Part shown: piece after piece, positions 1 to 10,571 of the stretch
Layout: each line of letters begins with the position of its first letter
How positions within the stretch are numbered: position 1 is the stretch's first letter
Assembly: GCA_946803715.1 (NCBI GenBank)
Contig: CAMPET010000245.1
Coordinates: 32,214-71,223 of the forward strand
Source: Beroe ovata
Taxonomy: Eukaryota > Ctenophora > Nuda > Beroida > Beroidae
DNA: 39,010 nucleotides
Direction: 5' to 3'
Made by a program: the position numbers and the translations under genes
The notes under the pieces: generated by a model
What the model saw: the letters and a program-made list of their open reading frames with translations, nothing else
What the model was told of the DNA's origin: nothing
The model's database searches: none

Positions 1-710
1 CGGGAAAGGGTCCCTTGGACGGAAACAGATTGACTTCGACCAGTGAGGAAGGATGCAACCCAATCTGTGATCTGAGTGGGGAAACCGTATGACGTCATTT
101 TGGAGAGCAGGAGTTGGTGATCGACTCTGTCAAAGGCACGGGAAAAGTCCAAGAAGATCGTATCTATGGACGAGTCCTGTAGGAGTCCCTGAATGACGTC
201 ATCGATGTGACTGAGAAGCTGAGATAAGCAACTACGGCCAGCTTGGAAACCGTGTTGGTTGTCCGAGAGAATCTTGTTTTGCTCAAGGAAACTCACAAAG
301 TGATTTCTCATGACCCGCTCAAACGATTTCATGATGTGAGAGGTCATGGAGATGGGACGGTAGTTAGCAGGGTCGGAAGTTGGGCCCTTCTTGTGGAGGG
401 GGATGATGGTGGCTCGCTTGTAGAAATCCGGGACCTTCCGAATTTCTAGCGACTCCCTCCAGAGAAGGGTGAGAGGGTCAGCAACTTCGTCACTGCACTG
501 CTGTAGGAACACTGCTGGCACCCCGTCGGGACCAGGGCCAGAGGAGGGATTGAGCTCGTTCAGGGCGGAAATGAGGTCACTCCTGATGTCAGATTCGAGG
601 AGCTCAGGGAAGGGAGACGTTATGGTGGGTGGTGAAACAGTGTTGCTTATACCCTGGGCGTTGGGATCGGAAAAGGACTCAGTGAACTTGTCTTGCAGGA
701 GGTTTGCCAT
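1..710 (-). mobile_element. Non-LTR retrotransposon reverse transcriptase fragment
   Basis: Read on the minus strand, the frame is open from an ATG at 710 to the window edge (about 236 codons), so it has no visible stop. It carries the ordered landmarks of a LINE-type (jockey/CR1-like) reverse transcriptase: a GPGPDGVPA block, KRATIIPLHKKG and NYRPIS (RT block 1), HGFQAGRSC (block 2), and LDFSRAFDRVDH, which is motif A with its catalytic Asp. The window ends before the YxDD motif would appear. Upstream of the ATG the frame meets a (CA)n run, so the copy looks 5'-truncated or joined to a microsatellite. The visible part has no frameshift or stop, suggesting a fairly young copy. Family is known from motifs; clade is a guess. 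Confidence 0.88.
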
Positions 711-711
711 G

Positions 712-730
712 GTGTGTGTGTGTGTGTGTG
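712..730. repeat. (TG)n microsatellite at the retroelement 5' side
   Basis: About nine TG dinucleotides lie directly upstream of the minus-strand reverse transcriptase ATG. It marks the apparent boundary of the retroelement copy. Confidence 0.8.
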
Positions 731-993
731 CACCAAACACTGATAGTATGCATTTGTATTCTAGCGGCCACACACAAATAGAAACACAGACACACCCTCA
801 TACACCGTATCGAGGTATTACACACTTTGATAAACGACAGTCAAGTTGGCACAAGCTATCTCAGTGCTAAATATCAAGATAAATACTTCCCTATCCGACA
901 AGGAACTAATATAGCTTAAAATGATCAGAGCCTATATTATTCGAGCATGGGTATTGGATTTGATTACTGATCATACATAATTCAGAGCCATAC

Positions 994-1592
994 CTGCCAC
1001 AATAACTGAGGATGGTGACTTCTTGACATCGTCTTTGTTAAGATCAGCCTTTGGAGAAGAATTTTGGGAAGAGTTGTGACCACCGACCGACTGACTATAG
1101 AGCAATGGGGTGTTAGCTGCACATTAATATCAACTGAAACATAGATTTTAGCTCAGTTTCCACATGATGAATGACTAACTTGTATTGATTGGGTGATCCG
1201 CTTGGTGTCTTCTGGTGGGTAGGTCGGAACTGCAACCCTGTCAAACCCTGAGTTGGGGAAGTCATCACATCCTTCTGTGCATCTTCAGCTGATTGCTGCT
1301 GCTGCAGCTGAAACAAGTTCATCTACAATAAGTGCTAAATAATGTACAGGTACAAATATCACGATAACATTATGATGATAATGAGTTATGCTACATGTGA
1401 AGTTTAGTTTGCAGTTACCTGACTCCTTTGGAATTGCTGGTGAGCAAGCAGATTGCTCTGCATATGACTTGTTTGGAGAAGGGCGTCAAGATGCTGCATT
1501 GGTAAGAGACCTGGTTTGGGACCGCTAGATGATAGATCTTGCTGATTAGGTGCGTTGTTTCCTTGCATTACATCAAACCTATCATATACCAT
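994..1592 (-). CDS. Q/S-rich protein, three exons (partial gene)
   Basis: Three minus-strand segments join in frame through GT..AG introns: 1592-1419 (ATG at 1592, donor GTAACT), 1322-1180 (acceptor TTGTAG, donor GTTAGT) and 1094-994 (acceptor CTATAG, donor GTATGG). The phases agree at each joint (0, 2, then 1 leaving the last exon), which is the main reason to believe it. The product is low-complexity, rich in Q, S, N and P (for example FQLQQQQSAEDAQ), with no domain I recognise. The gene must continue past 994, but the retroelement at 1-710 lies in the way, so further exons would be beyond the window or interrupted. The real start may be further upstream. It lies just downstream of NUDCD2 on the same strand. 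Such composition is common in RNA-granule or transcription proteins; I do not assign a function. Confidence 0.55.
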
Positions 1593-1798
1593 TCTAATTA
1601 TTCATTTATCAAGTAACACAACTGTAACCTAACATATGCTCACTCAAAATTACAACTGCATGAAAACTTAGGCCTAAGTTACAAAATGGCTTCAATAAGA
1701 ATGTAGTATTACAACAAATGTAATGGTATTGTTGCACACTGAGATGATTCCTACCAGTTGATATAAATATAATGCTACTTGTCTAGCCGGTGGTAACA

Positions 1799-2272
1799 TC
1801 AAGTATCCAAATTTGGGCCTCCTGTATGATAATTTCCACTAACTTCAGCATTTGTAAAATCAAATCCAGGGTTTTCTCTTTGATATCGTTCCTGAAGCAT
1901 TTTCTTTTTCATGTTGTCAAGTGTCATGTAATCAGCTGGAAATTTGTCTTTCAATAATGAACTCCAGCAACTCTGAGGACTTTTAATGCTTTTCACCAGA
2001 AATACCCTTATTATCTTTGATCCGTCTTCATCTTCAACTGTCCAAGTGCTTTCGTCACTGACAATATTGGCAGAAAGCTCCCCAGAGAACTTTTCCTCAT
2101 TTGTAACTGCAACAGAAACAGATGAAGCAGAAATTTTCACTCTTATGTCCCTGGCCTTGGTGTGAGGTGGTACACAAACTTCAATGGTGACATCCTCCAT
2201 TGTCTGGTACCAATACCCCCATTCAGTTTCAGACTTTACAACACCAGACTTTTCTTCAAATGAACTACCCAT
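1799..2272 (-). CDS. NUDCD2: NudC domain-containing protein 2 (NUDCD2 ortholog)
   Basis: Complete single-exon gene of 157 residues, the same length as I recall for human NUDCD2. The N-terminus (SFEEKSGVV, WGYWYQTMEDV) and C-terminus (ERYQRENPGFDF, SGNYHTGGP) match the family closely, and the centre is a CS/p23-like fold with the WTVEDEDGSKIIRVFL strand region. NUDCD2 is a small cytoplasmic co-chaperone that works with Hsp90 and stabilises dynein-pathway proteins such as LIS1. That function is from the family and is not tested here. The start is the first ATG of the ORF and matches the family N-terminus. The gene is transcribed away from a GC/CpG-rich stretch at 2560-2640 that may be a shared promoter with a plus-strand transcript. 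Confidence 0.95.
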   Translation of the reverse strand: MGSSFEEKSGVVKSETEWGYWYQTMEDVTIEVCVPPHTKARDIRVKISASSVSVAVTNEEKFSGELSANIVSDESTWTVEDEDGSKIIRVFLVKSIKSPQSCWSSLLKDKFPADYMTLDNMKKKMLQERYQRENPGFDFTNAEVSGNYHTGGPNLDT

Positions 2273-2600
2273 GAACTAGTAGATTTGAATTGAGCTTAGT
2301 TTCAAACTACTGCACATTAACAACAACACTGCAAAGACAATCCAAAGTCTTATCTATAGAGGTTTATGGGTATACTGCAAACATAGCAAAATACATAGCA
2401 AAATCAACGATTGGTGATTTTGGGATGTCAGGAGATTGGAAAAAGATGTAGCTTGATTAATGTACACTGCATAATCTTGACGCAATGCATGTAAACTGTA
2501 AAGTCGTGTTATTGTATATAATTTAAAAATATACTTAAAGATCGTCAGATTGTATCCGATCTCTGTTTAATCGCGCGTGCGTCTTCATTGATTCATCGAA
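2273..2600. promoter_or_regulatory. Probable divergent promoter region of NUDCD2
   Basis: Non-coding DNA between the NUDCD2 start (minus) and a candidate plus-strand first exon at 2601. The right end contains CpG-rich words (cgcgcgtgcg) in an otherwise AT-rich stretch, as expected for a housekeeping promoter. No TATA box or specific factor site is convincing. Confidence 0.35.
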
Positions 2601-2634
2601 ATGCCAAAATCGCGCAAGATAAAGCCGCGCGCAG
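2601..2634 (+). other. Candidate first coding exon of an unidentified gene
   Basis: ATG followed by 11 codons (MPKSRKIKPRA) and a strong donor CAG|GTAAGA, leaving phase 1. The basic N-terminus and CpG-rich surroundings resemble a real gene start. I could not find a phase-compatible second exon with confidence. One option, an acceptor CCACCAG near 2760, would give only a roughly 20-residue product. It could be the 5' end of TRAF7 or of another small gene. Confidence 0.3.
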
Positions 2635-3792
2635 GTAAGAAATACGGAAAAGTATTTTTGCAATATTTAAATATAACGGAGCGGAGTTATATAAAGCATT
2701 AAAGCGGCGCGCGCGATTTAGTCAATTAGTTTATCATATGATTTGTAGAATTCCACCAGGTTGTGCAGGATTGAAAGCAAACTTATGAGTCTGTTCTGTG
2801 ACCAGGCGCGCAACTAGTGTCGAGCGATACTATTACTAAACTGTTGATGCAAGCTACGTAGAATGAGTTTGTTCAAATTTGATATTAGTTTTGCGATCGC
2901 GATCATTATTTACTTATTTCACTTATTTATTCTATTTATTTTATTTATCATTTCTCTTTAACGACTTAACTTAGTTATGACCCAACTTAGTTTTCAATTA
3001 TCATTGATCAAGTATTATGAAGACAGGAAATTTTGTTTTGACATATACATTGTACATATAGCCACATGATTCTGACAATCAGACATTCACCAACACTTAA
3101 TATTCCTATATTACGTTACCTAGTTCCTAAGTGTTTATTATATGATGCATTGAAATTATTCAATTCAAAATAAAACCGAATTTGATACGAGAATTCAAAA
3201 AATCATTAAATGGGAAGATGAACTTAGATTGATCATGTCCAGAAGACCTATTGGTCTCTTAGCTCAACGCAGAAGAATACGCATTGGATGTAGCATCCTT
3301 TTTGGAACAGTGGGTCTAATTTGTATCCTTTTGAAAGCTTTTAAAACCCATTGGTTTAACAAAATCACCAAGTTATGATACTGGGAATGATATTGAGATA
3401 ATTCATAAAATGGCAAGATAATAGGTTAATGTTTCCTTAATGTAAATTTAGTTCTCAAAACCATGATGACCTATGGAAAAGATGACTTTCCTGAACTTGA
3501 TGCACCTAAGAAGAGATGAGAGCCAAGTGTACCAATTACATCAAGAGATCAAGGAACAGAGATTGCTTTTGAAGTTCAAGCCATGAAGTTCAAGCTATGG
3601 ATGCAGTTGATTAGTTAATTAATCTGTTCACATTCTTGTTCATGAACTTGATGGTACTAAATGATCAGATAGTATGATTTCCCATACCCCATTGAAGTTA
3701 ATCAATATAAAAATCTAAGGAAACTCTTGTGATCAATATGAACCAACTAGGAATGTTTTTGAAAGAGCAGATTATTACTAACGTTCTGACAA
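2635..3792. other. AT-rich non-coding interval upstream of TRAF7
   Basis: Mostly AT-rich with no recognised gene. It holds one small ORF (3235-3378, listed separately). There is also a phase-ambiguous exon-like stretch near 3456-3518 ending GKDDFPELDAPKKR-stop in one frame. A perfect TACTAAC branch-point word at 3776-3782 lies just before the first TRAF7 exon, which argues that at least one spliced 5' exon lies in this interval. Confidence 0.4.
3235..3378 (+). CDS. Possible 47-residue single-pass membrane peptide
   Basis: The frame is open from 3154 to a TGA at 3376-3378, with an ATG at 3235. The peptide has a very basic N-terminus (AQRRRIRIG) followed by about 18 hydrophobic residues (SILFGTVGLICILLKAF), the pattern of a type II or tail-anchored mini-protein. 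The surroundings are AT-rich and no homolog is recognised, so chance is a serious alternative. Confidence 0.18.
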   Translation: MSRRPIGLLAQRRRIRIGCSILFGTVGLICILLKAFKTHWFNKITKL

Positions 3793-6700
3793 ATGACAAA
3801 GAAATTGAATGGAGAAATTGAAAGATTGTCATTATTTGATCAAACAGACAGTGAATTCAGGTACCTTTTGTTGATTCGGATTTACCAAAGAGCACCATGC
3901 TGTGACAGTTATTATATGTGTTGTTCATTAGTTTTTTCATTCAGTGAAACTGACAATGAAGAGACTGAGTTTGAAAGAGAGTTTATAGATGCCAACAGAC
4001 TGAGATCACTTCGGAAACACAAGGAAAATTCGCTTAATTCAAGCCAGGTATGCAAATAACAACTTGTTTTGTTGAAGAAGGATTAGAACATAACACTAAA
4101 GCACAACACAGGACCATAACAGTAAATGGGATTGTAACCTCAGGGTGAGAATAGTATCAATGTAGTTACGCCCCCAGCCAGCACTAGTAGGAGTAATGCC
4201 AGCAACTCTCTCATATCATCAAATCCTCAACTCAATCTCATGAAGCAGCTGAGCAATGAGGAAATTTATGATGCTGACACTGAACCTCTCTTCGTCACAG
4301 AACCATCTTCCCATCTGATATGTAACATTTGCCACAGAGTTATGCGTCGACCAGTTGTTACTCAGTTAGTCCATTTTGAAGTTTTGGCAATTATACTTCA
4401 TTTATTATTGATTTTGCCAGAAAGTTTACAGCTACTCGGCTGATTCATTATTAATTAATGATAATAGCCATGATGCTATTATTGATAGGTGTGGACATAC
4501 GTATTGTGCTGGTTGTGTGGTGTCAAGGGGAGCTGACAAGTGCCCTGTGGACGACATTGTGCTGGTCCTGGTCCTGGAAAACATTGCTCTCCGTGAGCAG
4601 ATCTCAGCATTGATGGTACATCCTGTACATTGTCGGTATCGATCCCAGTTTTTGCATACAGTTTCCGCACACAGTATCTACTGACACAGTCCTGCCCCAC
4701 TCAAACTACCAAGTAACACACTACCAAGTAACGACTCCCCAGGTATACTGTAAGTTCGGCTGTGAAATAGTATCCGAGGATGGCACAAGAGTCTACACTG
4801 GGTCAGAATGCACGGAACAGATAACATTTGGGCGGAGGAAAGAGCACGAGGACTCCTGCCCATGGTCACTTGTACCATGTCCCAACAACTCAGCCCTCTG
4901 TGGAACACTCCTGTCACGTGATATCGCATCTCATGTGATCCAGTGTCGACATGCCGTCTGTATCAACAAGATGTACGGGTGTAAGTACACCGGTACTAAG
5001 GGGGAAGTGGAGAGCCATGTTGATACAGACTGCAAATTCGTTGTGGTGAGGGGTGTCGTGGACTCCTTCAAATCTACTGTGGATATGCTTGTTCACGAGG
5101 TTTGTTATAATCGAGACTATCACTAGCTTCAATAGTGATTGAATTTGTCTTGGATTTCTTTTCTCTTAGTATATACGTTCTACATTTTGCAATAATTCTC
5201 AGGTTTCGAATCAGACGAAACAGATTAAACAGCAGTCTAAACAAATTCGGAAACTGACGAAAACTGTCGAGTTGATCGAGCAAGAGAATTCAATCCGAGA
5301 TAAGTAAGTAACTTTGATTACACATTGCATAGCTAAGCTAAGTGTTTTCTAAAGGAGCCCCTGGGCCTAGCTCGAAAAGATGTATAACCACTGTTTACAG
5401 CATCTTATTACTTATCGGAATATCGCCACTGCCCTGCCCCTGGGATTATTGTAATCACGGTTTGCATCTTGTCAGGAGGATTGAAGATATACAGAATCGG
5501 TTTAACACCGCCATAGCAGAGACTAGTGTGACTCTAGGAGAAATGAGCAATGAGATGAACAACATCCAAGCCCAGGTTTCGACGACGTGGTCCACAATCC
5601 AATAGTCACTGCTCCCACATCTCTCTTGGTTTATTATAGTCACGTCACTAAGGCACTTATCACTTCATCAGCTGGGAATGGTGGGAGACATCCAGCAGCA
5701 CATTTTCAAGTGTAAAGGAACGTTTGTGGGACACCAGGGCCCTATTTGGAGCATGGCCAGCGCCGGGGACCTGCTCTTTTCCGGGTCCGGGGATCATTCG
5801 ATCAAGGTATGTGAGTTTCAGCTAGGAGTCAGAATCAACCTGAGATTCTGAGACCCAATGGGAATGAGAGACCGACTCACTCCGTCCCCCGCAGGTATGG
5901 GATACCCTAGCAAACTTCACTTGCGTCAAGTCACTCCTAGCACACGAGGGCATGGTACTATCACTGTGCGTGAGCGGAGACAAGCTCTACAGCTCCGCCA
6001 GCGACAACAGGATCTGTGTGTGGGACCTCACTAGCTACAGACTAGTGGACAGCATCACCGAACACAAGAACCCAGTGTGTACTCTGGCTGCTGACCAGAG
6101 TTTCCTGTACAGTGGATCTCTACGGGTTATAAACGTGAGGAAATGGGTCATGTGACAGCTTGCGACTTGCGTGTTTCGAATTCAATTGCTTTCATTTACC
6201 TAATGATGCCCATTGCCCAGGTTTGGGATAAAGACAGTTTAGAGCTGGTTCACTCCATAGACGATCTAAACCATTGGGTTCGTGCTCTGGTCATCAGAAA
6301 CACCAAGATGTTCGTCGGTATCTACCAGGCGATCAAAATATTCGACATTCCTTCCTTCAAAACAGAGCGAATCATCGATATCAATGGTACGGTAGTATTA
6401 TTAGTAGAGTAATAAGTAATTACTTGTCGAAAATTACTGGTCATTTTTACTTCTGTTATCACGACATGTTTCACACAAATTTCAGTTCGAATGGCGAAAG
6501 AATACTAGAAATTAAGACTAGACATCAATAATGAATCACCTCTGCGATCCATTACTCTCCCACCTTGTTTGTTGTTTCTGCTCATCCCCAATATTACCAA
6601 CACTACTACTACTTTGACAGGTGGCAGTGTCTACTCGATGGTGGTGACAGACAAGTGGATAATCTGTGGAACCTATGAGAGGGGTATCCAGCTCCACTCC

Positions 6701-7230
6701 ACCAGCAATCCCTCCATATCTTCACATTTCCTCACCGGACACACCGGCACCGTATACTGTCTCGGTCTCTACTCGTCAGGGGGACACACTCGCCTCTTCT
6801 CCGGTAATTAATGAGCCCTGCTTGTTACCTCTCTTACTTTAAATTTGTTTAATTTGTTAAATTTTGTTAGTTCCCTCTTTTAAATTTGGTGAATCTTGGT
6901 ATAATAGATTGTACAAACATTTGATGTTCTGGCTGTGAAGTGAGAAGCTATCTGCGTCAGAACGGATAAATGTCAAGGTGTCGTAAGGTAGTGAAGTGTC
7001 TCCGTGTGAATCCATGGTAACTACTAGCAATTCCCGATAGTTGTATCCATGGTTATCACTAATCCACGTTTTTAGGAGCTAACGACAGAACGATCAAAGT
7101 GTGGAATGTGGACAAGAAGATTCCGTCCCAAACGCTGGACAGACACCAGGGCTCAGTTTGCTGCCTCGTCGTGGGCAAGGGTAAAATATTTAGCGGGGCC
7201 ATGGACTCAACCATCAAGGTGTGGCAATAG
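3793..7230 (+). CDS. TRAF7: TRAF7 ortholog: RING, TRAF zinc fingers, coiled coil, WD40
   Basis: Twelve exons join in phase through GT..AG introns: 3793-3860, 3945-4047, 4144-4364, 4489-4615, 4743-5099, 5203-5303, 5476-5575, 5672-5806, 5895-6134, 6221-6386, 6621-6803 and 7076-7230 (stop TAG). They give 651 residues, against about 670 in human TRAF7. Order: acidic/Ser-rich N-terminus; RING finger split by an intron (CNICHRVM, then CGHTYCAGC and CPVDD); TRAF-type zinc fingers in the 4743-5099 exon ([23 protein letters not shown]); coiled coil (5203-5575); then seven WD40 repeats starting at [13 protein letters not shown] and ending IKVWQ. TRAF7 is a RING E3 ligase and scaffold acting with MEKK3 in stress-kinase signalling. 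The start is uncertain: a TACTAAC branch point at 3776 suggests an acceptor at 3798-3799, so the ATG at 3793 may be intronic and an upstream exon missing. Confidence 0.93.
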
Positions 7231-7787
7231 GTGCCATTTAGTCTAATGTGCAGATGAGAGATGACAGACGTATTCTGACGAGGGCAACTAACGATGGCAT
7301 CTAGATTCCAGCTATCGCATCTTGTATTGGTGCAGTATTGCGATACTAGTTTATAACTCTTATATTATGATCATTATTATTACTAACGGCATTACCAGCA
7401 TGTCTGTTAGTCCTCATTAGGTGAATGAAATCGTGTTTTTATTTCTTTACCGTTGATTTTTCTTACCAGAATTTATTTTTATCTTAACTGTCTCTCCCCC
7501 CGGGATGGGAATTTACACGGAAATGCCTATGTTGCTTGATTTATTATGATATCGCATGTCACCATATTATCCTTCAGTAGTATCGTAGTTATACAGTGAT
7601 TTCAAACTATGATTGATACATTTTGTACGATGCATTTTGTTTTTGACTTTGAAATTTTGTCTAACTCTGTACCCATCCTTATTCATCATCCATCACACTG
7701 TTTTAATATCCATGTGATACTGTCCAGTTTCCACCTGATTCGTTTATAATTCCCTGATATTCTCACTCCCCCCGGTCTCTATAGCCC
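7231..7787. promoter_or_regulatory. TRAF7 3' UTR and cryptochrome 5' region
   Basis: 557 bases between two plus-strand genes, AT-rich with no ORF. The segment just before the cryptochrome ATG is a pyrimidine-rich tract ending CTATAG at 7783-7784. That looks like a 3' splice site, so a non-coding 5' exon for the cryptochrome may lie in this interval. No clear TATA or E-box pair seen. Confidence 0.4.
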
Positions 7788-9335
7788 ATGTCAAAAGTTG
7801 GACTCCACTGGTTCAGACATGGACTGCGTCTCCATGACAACGCACCACTCCTCAAAGCTGCTGAGACCTGCTCCCACCTCATTGCACTCTACGTGCTAGA
7901 CCCAGGTTACTTGCAGCCAGGTAAAGTCAGTGCTAACAGACTGGGTTTCCTACTTGACTCACTTGTGTCACTTGACTCTGATCTCCAGAGTAAGGGATCC
8001 AAGTTGTTCGTTGCTAAGGGCAACCCATGTGATGTTATCGGTGCACTGATTAAGCAGCACAATGTGACAGTGCTCACATTTGAGAGGGACACGGAGCCCT
8101 ACAACAAGGCAGTGGATGAGAAACTGATGAAGTTGTCGGAGGACATTAGTGTCCACGCCATGTGGGGACATACAATGTTCGATCCTGAGTACCTGCTGTC
8201 CCTCAACAACGGACAACCTCCCCTCACCATGACGTCTTTCCTCAGTTTGATGTCTCTGGCAGGGGAGCCACCCAAACCCCGGGACTCCCCTCTCTCCATC
8301 CCTCCACCTCCATCTCAACCCCTGCAGGGGGTCCTCTCTGCAGTCCCATCACTCAATGATCTGCCCGAATATGGACTGAAGATGGAGGAGAAGACCACGT
8401 GGCTCGTAGCTGGAGAGGCGGAGGCTATCAAAGTCATGGAGAACTTCATGGCTCAGAAGAACAGAGTTGCGAAGTTTGAGAAGCCCAACACTGAACCCAC
8501 AGCTCTAGAACCGGATACCACTGCTCTGTCGCCCTATGTCACCCGGGGATCACTGAGTTCCAGACTATTCTACCACAAACTCAATGGTAGATCCAGTAGC
8601 AAACCACCGGTATCCCTCAAGGGGCAGCTGTACTGGCGAGAGATGGCATATCTGATAGGTTTTGCCACTCCTAACTTCAACCAGATGTCTGGAAACCCGA
8701 TCTGTAAGCAGATACCCTGGAGAGAGGGTGAGGAAACTGCGGGGGATTTGGGCAAGTGGGAGCTGGGGCAGACTGGATACCCCGCAGTTGATGCTGTGAT
8801 GAACCAGCTCCGGACAGAAGGATGGATGCATCATCTTGCTAGACATTTGGTCGCGTGTTTCCTCACCCGGGGTGATTTGTGGATATCGTGGGAGCTGGGC
8901 AGGGATGTGTTTGAGAAGTATCTCGTGGATGCTGATTGGTCCATCAACAACTTCTCCTGGCACTGGTTGTCGTGTAGTGCTTTCTTCCACCAGTACTTCA
9001 GGTGTTACAGTCCCATTGCATTCTTCAAGAAGAAGGACCCTAACGGAAACTACATCCGAAAACATGTTCCGATCCTGGCTAAATTCCCTGCGGAGTACAT
9101 TTACGAGCCGTGGACAGCTCCCAGGGGTATCCAGACCGCGTGTGGATGCGAGATAGGCAAGGACTACCCCAAACCCATAGTGGATCATAGCAAGGTTGTC
9201 AAGGTGAACATGAGCAGGATGAAGTCTGCGTATGACGAGGCTAAGGGAGAGAGCCCCAGGAAACAGCAGAAACGGAAACTCAAACAGAACGACCTGACGG
9301 ACTTTGTTGAATCAAAGAGGAATGTGAAGAAGTGA
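7788..9335 (+). CDS. Cryptochrome/(6-4) photolyase family flavoprotein
   Basis: Intronless ORF of 515 residues, full length for the family. Residues about 1-130 form the photolyase alpha/beta domain (LHWFRHGLRLHDN). The FAD-binding helical domain runs about 230-490: YWREMAY, NFNQMSGNP, GYPAVDAVMNQL, EGWMHHLARH, GDLWISW, AFFHQYFRCYSP, YIYEPWTAP. The HLARH pair corresponds to the two active-site histidines of (6-4) photolyases. The N5-proximal Asn (in WSIN) and the electron-chain Trp in SWHW are present. The C-terminal tail is short and basic (KQQKRKLKQ), likely a nuclear signal. It could repair (6-4) photoproducts, sense blue light, or act as an animal-type clock repressor; sequence alone does not separate these. 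The sequence between the Asn and Trp (NFS) differs from the usual AGN. Pyrimidine tract plus AG before the ATG suggests a 5' UTR intron. Confidence 0.95.
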   Translation: MSKVGLHWFRHGLRLHDNAPLLKAAETCSHLIALYVLDPGYLQPGKVSANRLGFLLDSLVSLDSDLQSKGSKLFVAKGNPCDVIGALIKQHNVTVLTFERDTEPYNKAVDEKLMKLSEDISVHAMWGHTMFDPEYLLSLNNGQPPLTMTSFLSLMSLAGEPPKPRDSPLSIPPPPSQPLQGVLSAVPSLNDLPEYGLKMEEKTTWLVAGEAEAIKVMENFMAQKNRVAKFEKPNTEPTALEPDTTALSPYVTRGSLSSRLFYHKLNGRSSSKPPVSLKGQLYWREMAYLIGFATPNFNQMSGNPICKQIPWREGEETAGDLGKWELGQTGYPAVDAVMNQLRTEGWMHHLARHLVACFLTRGDLWISWELGRDVFEKYLVDADWSINNFSWHWLSCSAFFHQYFRCYSPIAFFKKKDPNGNYIRKHVPILAKFPAEYIYEPWTAPRGIQTACGCEIGKDYPKPIVDHSKVVKVNMSRMKSAYDEAKGESPRKQQKRKLKQNDLTDFVESKRNVKK

Positions 9336-9869
9336 TCCTTGAGTTCGTATGGAGATTGGACTATTGGAGATCAAGTTTGGAGAAGTTCTGAGGAATTCAG
9401 GTGAAATTTGTTTTTTTTAATTTCATGATTGATGCCCAAGCTCTATATTGTGACCCTTGCTTGGTGAGTTTCGTTATTTTTATCATACTTTACTGAGTTG
9501 ACCCTCACGTTTGATTATTTTTAAGTTATTTTGAATTTATATTTGAAAATCTTTTTGGTTGACGAATTTGTGTGCTTGCATTAAGCTACTTACTTAAGTC
9601 ATTCACTCATTCATATTTCTTATCAACATTTGATAATTCTATTACCTAACATGTTTTGATTTTATTTTGCATTACATTGCAGCTAATATAAACATAGATC
9701 AATGCGGAATATAAATCCTTTCTTATTATTATTATTATTATTCGTGCTGTGCTCAAGTTTTGTACTATTGTACAGCGCAGCGCAGGGATTAAACAATGGA
9801 TCATGGAGGTTGACACAAGGAGCTTCGCATTGTGAAGTTCACAGTTTACAGTTAGCCAGCAACTCTTAT
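9336..9869. other. Cryptochrome 3' flank
   Basis: AT-rich non-coding DNA with a short (TTA)n tract at about 9724-9741. No coding potential seen. It ends where the X-box-like satellite begins. Confidence 0.5.
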
Positions 9870-10571
9870 AGATAGACATTGCTATAGCAACTATCTGGTT
9901 GAAGTTTCTATAGCAACTTAGACTGACGATTCACGTTGCTATAGCAACTATGAGACTGACATTGCTATAGCAACTATCAGGCTGAAGTTTCTATAGCAAC
10001 TTAGACTGACGTTTAACGTTGCTATAGCAACTATGAGACCGACATAGCTATAGCAACTATCAGGCTGAAGTTTCTATAGCAACTTAGACTGACGTTTAAC
10101 GTTGCTATAGCAACTATGAGACTGACATTGCTATAGCAACTATCAGGCTGAAGTTTCTATAGCAACTTAGACTGACGTTTAACGTTGCTATAGCAACTAT
10201 GAGACCGACATAGCTATAGCAACTATCAGGCTGAAGTTTCTATAGCAACTTAGACTGACGTTTAACGTTGCTATAGCAACTATGAGACCGACATTGCTAT
10301 AGCAACTATCAGGCTGAAGTTTCTATAGCAACTTAGACTGACGATTCACGTTGCTATAGCAACTATGAGACTGACATTGCTATAGCAACTATCAGGCTGA
10401 AGTTTCTATAGCAACTTAGACTGACGTTTCACGTTGCTATAGCAACTATGAGACCGACATAGCTATAGCAACTATCAGGCTGAAGTTTCTATAGCAACTT
10501 AGACTGACGTTTCACGTTGCTATAGCAACTATGAGACTGACATTGCTATAGCAACTATCAAGCTGAAGTTG
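9870..10571. repeat. 83-bp tandem satellite of X-box-like palindromes
   Basis: 25 copies of a core ctatagcaac occur at roughly 25-32 base spacing. They cycle through three subunit types (attg/atag, gttt, gttg), giving an 83-base unit: the perfect palindrome GTTGCTATAGCAAC starts at 9935, then 10018, and so on, eight times in all. Alternate units differ in the first subunit (GACTGACATTGC versus GACCGACATAGC), making a 166-base higher-order pattern with one hybrid unit. By inspection 22 of 25 subunits fit RYYNYYATRRNRAC, the X-box consensus of RFX/DAF-19 factors; the three atagctatagc forms fail at one position. The array overlaps the last codons of the GPCR. Whether RFX binds is inference. Confidence 0.9.

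Noticed and set aside
469-870. Plus-strand 133-codon ORF at the left edge
   Set aside because: Antisense to the reverse transcriptase frame and running into a TG repeat; no protein-like features.
5952-6811. Separate small WD40 ORFs as independent genes
   Set aside because: They are individual exons of the TRAF7 ortholog; splice sites and phases join them.
9870-10571. CRISPR-like array
   Set aside because: Spacing is regular, but the spacers are themselves repeated and the genome is animal; it is a higher-order satellite.
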